The notes beneath the pieces were generated by a model. It did no database searches and was not told the origin of the DNA. It saw only the letters and a program-made list of their open reading frames with translations. A stretch of 64,000 nucleotides of DNA from Streptomyces sp. CMB-StM0423 (GTDB lineage Bacteria > Actinomycetota > Actinomycetes > Streptomycetales > Streptomycetaceae), in NCBI RefSeq assembly GCF_002847285.1, contig NZ_CP025407.1, forward strand, positions 7,505,001 to 7,569,000. The letters run 5' to 3'. How positions within the stretch are numbered: the first letter of the stretch is position 1; each line of letters opens with the position of its first letter. The translations under genes and the position numbers were made by a program. This document shows positions 61,415-64,000 of this stretch, in pieces.

Positions 61415-62317
61415 ATGTCCGGCATGCCGCAGCAGCCCCCCGAACGGAGCAGCGCACCGGCACGCCCCCGTCCGGACGCCTCCATGTCGCTGCTGACCCG
61501 GCTGATGGATCACAGCCTGGACGACGGGTACGCCGAGGCCGCCGCGCGCCACGGCGCCCGCCCGCGCGGCGAGCGGCTTCCGCAGCGCCTGCGCGGGCGG
61601 GCCTGGCTCGCCGCCGGCCTGGTGCTGACCGCGCTCGTCCTCACCGTCGGCGCCGCCGAGGCGCGGATCGAGGCACCCGACCTCGCCCGCGAGCGCGAGG
61701 AACTGATCGAGCGGGTCGAGGACAGGACCGCCGCGGCGGACGACCTCGACCGCACGGTCGAGCAACTGCACGGCGAGGTGGCCGACCGGCAGCGCGAGGC
61801 GCTGGAGGAGGACGGCAGCGACCAGGCGGCGCTGCTCGCGCTGCTGGCCGGCGCCGCCGAGGCCCGGGGTCCTGGCGTACGCCTCGTGGTGGACGACGCC
61901 GCCGATGCGGGCACCGGCGCGGCCGGCGGCCCGCGCAGCTCCACGAGCTTCGCCGACGACGGCCGGGTACGCGACCGCGACCTGCAGCGCATCGTCAACG
62001 GCCTCTGGCTCGCCGGCGCCGAGGCCGTCTCCGTCAACGGCCGCCGGCTCACCGCCCTGTCCGCGATCCGCGCGGCCGGCGACGCCATCCTCGTCGACAA
62101 CCGCCCGCTGGCGCCGCCGTACACGGTGCTCGCCATCGGCGACGGCGAACGCCTCCTGGAGCGCTTCCGGGAGAACGCCGACGGCCACTACCTGGACGTG
62201 CTCCAGGACAACTACGGCATCAGGGCCGGGATCTCCGCACGCGACGACCTCCGGCTGCCCGCCGCCACCGGCCTGTCCCTACGCCACGCAGAACCGAAGG
62301 AGAACAACCCCTCGTGA
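61415..62317 (+). CDS. DUF881 membrane protein (first copy)
   Basis: A 300-residue protein with a cytoplasmic N terminus (about 60 residues, Arg-rich), one TM helix (63-81) and an extracytoplasmic DUF881 region: a coiled coil (REREELIERVEDRTAAADDL, about 92-130), then GPGVRLVVDDA, RIVNGLWLAGAEAVSVNGRRLT and LDVLQDNYGI. The family resembles divisome-like bitopic proteins, and in actinobacteria it is commonly found as DUF881-SBP-DUF881 near cell-cycle genes. ATG 61415 has only a distant AAGGG. The stop overlaps the next start by 4 bp (GTGA). Confidence 0.88.
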   Translation: MSGMPQQPPERSSAPARPRPDASMSLLTRLMDHSLDDGYAEAAARHGARPRGERLPQRLRGRAWLAAGLVLTALVLTVGAAEARIEAPDLAREREELIERVEDRTAAADDLDRTVEQLHGEVADRQREALEEDGSDQAALLALLAGAAEARGPGVRLVVDDAADAGTGAAGGPRSSTSFADDGRVRDRDLQRIVNGLWLAGAEAVSVNGRRLTALSAIRAAGDAILVDNRPLAPPYTVLAIGDGERLLERFRENADGHYLDVLQDNYGIRAGISARDDLRLPAATGLSLRHAEPKENNPS

Positions 62318-62646
62318 TCGCCGTACTGGGCCTTGTCGCGGGCATCGTCATGGGCCTCGTGGTCCAGCCCGTGGTGCCGGCGGGCCTGGAGCCGTACCTG
62401 CCCATCGCCGTCGTCGCCGCGCTCGACGCGGTCTTCGGAGCGCTGCGGGCCATGCTCGACGGGATCTTCGACGACAAGGTCTTCGTGGTGTCGTTCCTGT
62501 CGAACGTCGTCGTGGCCGCGCTGATCGTCTTCCTCGGCGACAAGCTGGGCGTCGGCGCGCAGCTCTCCACGGGCGTGGTGGTCGTCCTCGGGATCCGGAT
62601 CTTCTCCAACGCCGCCGCCATCCGGCGGCACGTCTTCCAGGCGTGA
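62314..62646 (+). CDS. Small basic protein (SBP/DUF1290) family membrane protein
   Basis: A 110-residue integral membrane protein with three hydrophobic helices (IAVLGLVAGIVMGLVV, YLPIAVVAALDAVFGALRAML and FLSNVVVAALIVFLGDKLG). It is always found with DUF881 genes in Gram-positive genomes. GTG 62314 overlaps the previous stop by 4 bp, and its stop overlaps the next start (TGATG), so all three genes are translationally coupled. Function unknown; a scaffold for the DUF881 proteins is plausible. Confidence 0.9.
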   Translation: MIAVLGLVAGIVMGLVVQPVVPAGLEPYLPIAVVAALDAVFGALRAMLDGIFDDKVFVVSFLSNVVVAALIVFLGDKLGVGAQLSTGVVVVLGIRIFSNAAAIRRHVFQA

Positions 62647-63932
62647 TGCCCGTGTCCGACGAGACTCCGCCGAACTCCCCGCGCCCGGGCGACCCGCCCG
62701 CCGCGTACCCGCAGGGCACGCCGGGCGTACCGCCGACACCGCCCACAGCGCCTACACCGTCCACACCGCCGCGCCCGCCCGCGCCCCGGCACCAGCCGCC
62801 GCGGCACGCCTCGCGCGAGCACCCGCCGCCGCGCCACTCCCGCGACCAGCCGCCGCAGCCGCCGCGCCACGCCTCCCGCGAGCAGCCGCCGCGCAAGCCG
62901 CCGCAGCAGCGGCCGGAGCCGTCACAGCAGCGGCCCGAGGGGTCGCAGCCGCCCGCCCAGCGGCCGACCCGGAAGCCCCCGGGGCCGCAGCCTCCTGGGC
63001 CGCAGCCTCCGGGCCAGCGGCAGCCTCCCGGCCAGCAGCGCCCCTCCGGGCAGCCGCGTCCTCCGGTGCCGCAGCAGCGTCCGCCCATGCAGCGGCGGCC
63101 CTCCGCGCCGCAGCTCCCCGGCCCTGCCTCTCCTCCCGAGCGCACGGCGCCCGCTGAGCGCTCCGCGCCCCCCGAGCCGCCCGCCCCGCCCGCCCCGCCC
63201 GCGCCCGAGCTCGGCGCAGGACGGCGCCGCCTGGTCGACGCCGTGTGGCCGCTCCGGCTGACCCGCTCGCAACTGATCGTCGCCCTGCTGCTGTTCATCC
63301 TCGGCCTGGGCCTGGCCATCCAGGTCCGCTCCACCGGCGAGTCCAGCGCGCTGCGCGGCGCCCGGCAGGAGGACCTCGTACGGATCCTCGACGAGTTGGA
63401 CGACCGCACCCAGCGGTTGGAGGACGAGCGCGAGCGGCTGGAGGACCAGAAGGCGGAGCTGGAGAACAGCTCCGACCAGGCGGAGGAGGCGCGCCGCCAG
63501 ACCGAGGCCAAGGAGCGCCAGCTCGGCGTGCTGGCCGGCACGGTTGCCGCCGAGGGCCCCGGCATCGAGATCACCGTCCGTGGCCCCGAGGGCGCCGTCG
63601 AGGCGGACATGCTGCTGGACACCATCCAGGAGCTGCGCGCTGCCGGTGCGGAGGCGATCCAGATCAACGGCGTGCGCGTGGTCGCGGGTACGCACTTCGC
63701 CGACGCCGGCGAGAGTGACGTGGCCATCGACGGCCGCCGGGTCTCCCAGCCGTACGTCTTCCGCGTGATCGGCCGGGCCGAGGATCTGGAGCCCGCGCTG
63801 AACATCCCCGGTGGGGTGGTTCAGACCATGGAGGAGGAGCAGGCTACGGTGTCCATCGAGCCCCGGGATACGGTCCTCGTGGACGCCTTGCGGCGGGAGA
63901 AGCGGCCTGACTACGCTCGGTCGTCGTCGTGA
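62646..63932 (+). CDS. DUF881 membrane protein (second copy) with a long Pro-rich N terminus
   Basis: A 428-residue bitopic protein. Residues 1-195 are an extremely Pro/Gln/Arg-rich cytoplasmic tail with short imperfect repeats (PPRHASRE, GPQPPGPQ, PPGQ). Then a TM helix (about 208-227), a coiled coil (ILDELDDRTQRLEDERERLE, about 240-290) and the DUF881 core (GVLAGTVAAEGPGIEITV, IQELRAAGAEAIQINGVR, SQPYVFRVIGR). ATG 62646 overlaps the SBP stop by 1 nt; GTG 62643 is an alternative. The window ends 68 bp after its stop, with no further gene visible. Confidence 0.88.
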   Translation: MPVSDETPPNSPRPGDPPAAYPQGTPGVPPTPPTAPTPSTPPRPPAPRHQPPRHASREHPPPRHSRDQPPQPPRHASREQPPRKPPQQRPEPSQQRPEGSQPPAQRPTRKPPGPQPPGPQPPGQRQPPGQQRPSGQPRPPVPQQRPPMQRRPSAPQLPGPASPPERTAPAERSAPPEPPAPPAPPAPELGAGRRRLVDAVWPLRLTRSQLIVALLLFILGLGLAIQVRSTGESSALRGARQEDLVRILDELDDRTQRLEDERERLEDQKAELENSSDQAEEARRQTEAKERQLGVLAGTVAAEGPGIEITVRGPEGAVEADMLLDTIQELRAAGAEAIQINGVRVVAGTHFADAGESDVAIDGRRVSQPYVFRVIGRAEDLEPALNIPGGVVQTMEEEQATVSIEPRDTVLVDALRREKRPDYARSSS

Positions 63933-64000
63933 CCTCAAGGTTACGGGGGGTCGACGCATCGGCTGCGGTCGCGTAAGGGAAACTGTCCGGGGGTTGTGGA

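Overview
The window is very GC-rich DNA from an actinomycete, almost certainly Streptomyces or a close relative. The evidence is GTG/TTG starts, G/C-biased third codon positions, an NsdA/NsdB-family regulator, XRE/DUF397 pairs, a mycothiol-dependent-isomerase-like protein, and the block mannose-1-P guanylyltransferase / CDP-alcohol phosphotransferase / crr / ptsI (57.4-61.3 kb), which matches the order known around SCO1388-SCO1391 in S. coelicolor. I see no transposase, phage gene, CRISPR array, rRNA or tRNA. Most of it reads as core chromosome with a few accessory patches.

Layout. 0-7.3 kb: 3' end of glutamate racemase, a PH-like membrane protein, a Nudix hydrolase, a panE-like ketopantoate reductase, dhaKLM (PTS-dependent dihydroxyacetone kinase), a methyltransferase and an MpaB-type oxygenase. 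7.3-17.8 kb: a soluble Ser/Thr kinase with eight kinesin-light-chain-type TPRs, an FAD oxidoreductase, a secreted serine hydrolase, an XRE/DUF397 pair, a VOC protein, an out-of-frame phosphotransferase/uridine-kinase hybrid pseudogene, an EEP-fold nuclease/phosphatase and an orphan DUF397 gene. 17.8-30.6 kb: an LRR protein coupled to an MDMPI-type enzyme, GH95 fucosidase, a lysozyme-like/amidase cell-wall enzyme, a phosphotransferase divergent from an NsdB-like regulator, a PAS-PP2C protein and a HEAT-like protein.

30.6-44.9 kb: 5-oxoprolinase, then a compact three-gene operon (34.6-41.8 kb) that looks like a MukF-MukE-MukB / JetABC-type SMC complex without the Wadjet nuclease and with an unusual Walker B (Asp-Asn instead of Asp-Glu). 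After it come an EgtD-like methyltransferase with two small membrane proteins, and a roadblock protein. 44.9-52.1 kb: glpFK, an RluA/SpoU RNA-modification pair of lower GC, a VanX-like dipeptidase and a GH31 glycosidase. 52.3-64 kb: acetoacetyl-CoA synthetase, an unknown protein, ptsI and crr, a CDP-alcohol phosphotransferase, a guanylyltransferase fused to a degenerate phosphomannomutase domain, and a DUF881-SBP-DUF881 membrane operon.

How the genes work together. Glycerol/C3 use and the PTS recur: GlpF and GlpK take up and phosphorylate glycerol, DhaKLM phosphorylates dihydroxyacetone using phosphate from PEP, and Enzyme I (ptsI) and EIIA-Glc (crr) are in the same window; HPr (ptsH) is not. 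Several genes appear to be leaderless: a TANNNT box sits 6-8 nt before the start codon. Strong GC-rich hairpins without T-tracts separate convergent genes.

Possibly new items: the nuclease-less SMC operon with its Asn in Walker B, the catalytically degenerate mutase domain, the PP2C protein missing a metal ligand, the hybrid pseudogene, and the 10-bp iterated repeats in front of the NsdB-like gene.
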